The notes under the pieces were generated by a model. That model was not told the origin of the DNA, ran no database searches, and saw nothing but the letters and a program-made list of their open reading frames with translations. Below are positions 11,568 to 12,013 of a DNA stretch of 12,013 bases, in pieces (the first letter of the stretch is position 1; the number at the start of each line of letters is the position of its first letter). The DNA is taken from NCBI GenBank assembly GCA_025352865.1, contig JANXSB010000219.1, positions 1 through 12,013 of the forward strand, given 5' to 3'. The translations under genes were made by a program, and so were the position numbers. The stretch comes from Chthoniobacter sp. GTDB taxonomy: Bacteria; Verrucomicrobiota; Verrucomicrobiia; Chthoniobacterales; Chthoniobacteraceae.

Positions 11568-12013
11568 AGAACCCCTTCATCTCCGCCCACGATTCCTTGT
11601 CCGCCGCGGCGTTGTAAGCCGCGCCCTTGCTGTTGTCGCCGCCCGCATCGGGCCGGGTGAAGGCATGCACCGCGCCGGGATAGGCCACGAATTTGTAATT
11701 CACCGCGCCCTTCGCCATCTCGTCTTTGAAAGCGGCCACCTCGTCCGCCTTCACAAAAGGATCATCCGCGCCGTGGCAGACGAGCACCCTGGCCATGATG
11801 TTCTTCGCATCCTCCGGCGTCGGCGTGCCCAGCCCGCCGTGAAAGCTCACAATCCCCTGCACGTCCGCCCCACTGCGGCCCAGCTCCAGCACCGTCGTCC
11901 CGCCAAAGCAGTAGCCGATGGCCGCGACCCTGCCCTTTTGCACCAGCGGATTTTTCACGAGCTGCTCCAGCCCCGCCTGCACCCGCGCGCGCAGCACCGG
12001 CCGGTCGCTCTTG
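11545..12013 (-). CDS. dienelactone hydrolase family protein (5' end beyond window)
   Basis: The frame is open to the right edge, so the N-terminus is missing; 155 residues are visible. It shows the dienelactone hydrolase alpha/beta-hydrolase core: nucleophile motif GYCFGG (catalytic Cys), then GIVSFHGGLGTP, the acid in VLVCHGADDPFVKAD, and the histidine in YPGAVHAFTRPDAG, i.e. the Cys-Asp-His triad of the family. The final EMKGFFAEIF helix is typical. Such enzymes hydrolyse lactones or esters; most members near no aromatic-degradation gene, as here, have unknown substrates. Any signal peptide would lie outside the window. High GC marks the return of the ordinary chromosome after the lower-GC block. 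Confidence 0.88.
   Translation of the reverse strand, partial: KSDRPVLRARVQAGLEQLVKNPLVQKGRVAAIGYCFGGTTVLELGRSGADVQGIVSFHGGLGTPTPEDAKNIMARVLVCHGADDPFVKADEVAAFKDEMAKGAVNYKFVAYPGAVHAFTRPDAGGDNSKGAAYNAAADKESWAEMKGFFAEIFAK

Overview
The window looks like a bacterial chromosome from a high-GC lineage. Gene style (a GT-C-like membrane protein, a SNF2 helicase with an N-terminal SWIM finger, and first genes of units without Shine-Dalgarno sites) fits Verrucomicrobiota, possibly an Opitutales relative. This is inference; no rRNA or marker gene is present to prove it.

Layout. (1) Positions 1-3303, plus strand: a surface-glycan type cluster. It holds the tail of an unidentified gene, a left-handed beta-helix (hexapeptide) acetyltransferase, a polytopic GT-C-like membrane protein, and a second, different hexapeptide acyltransferase. 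The first three are joined by 3-4 base overlaps and are probably translationally coupled. (2) Positions 3318-5301, minus strand: a ParA/Soj-type ATPase followed by a class V PLP enzyme (isopenicillin-N-epimerase-like). No parB is next to parA. (3) Positions 5445-8339, plus strand: a SWIM-SNF2 helicase divergent from parA. (4) Positions 8340-11290: a lower-GC accessory block. It holds a 187-base gap with DnaA-box-like sites and an AT-rich dyad, an IS1-family transposase, a divergently transcribed P63C-domain protein (a phage-associated regulator-type family), and two small orphan genes, one of which may be frameshifted. (5) Positions 11295-12013, minus strand: a doubtful small ORF and a dienelactone-hydrolase family gene cut by the window edge; GC is high again.

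The most interesting parts are the intergenic regions of the accessory block. The gap after the helicase combines a perfect TTATTCACA box, near-matches and an AT-rich imperfect palindrome, which together resemble a small origin or regulatory region. The transposase/P63C divergent region carries a perfect 10-base inverted repeat overlapping a consensus -35 box. Base composition falls sharply inside the helicase gene, before its helicase core, so the edge of the foreign-looking DNA appears to lie within that gene. No CRISPR array, tRNA or rRNA gene was seen. I did not find a clearly new multi-gene system; the candidates are listed as hypotheses with tests.
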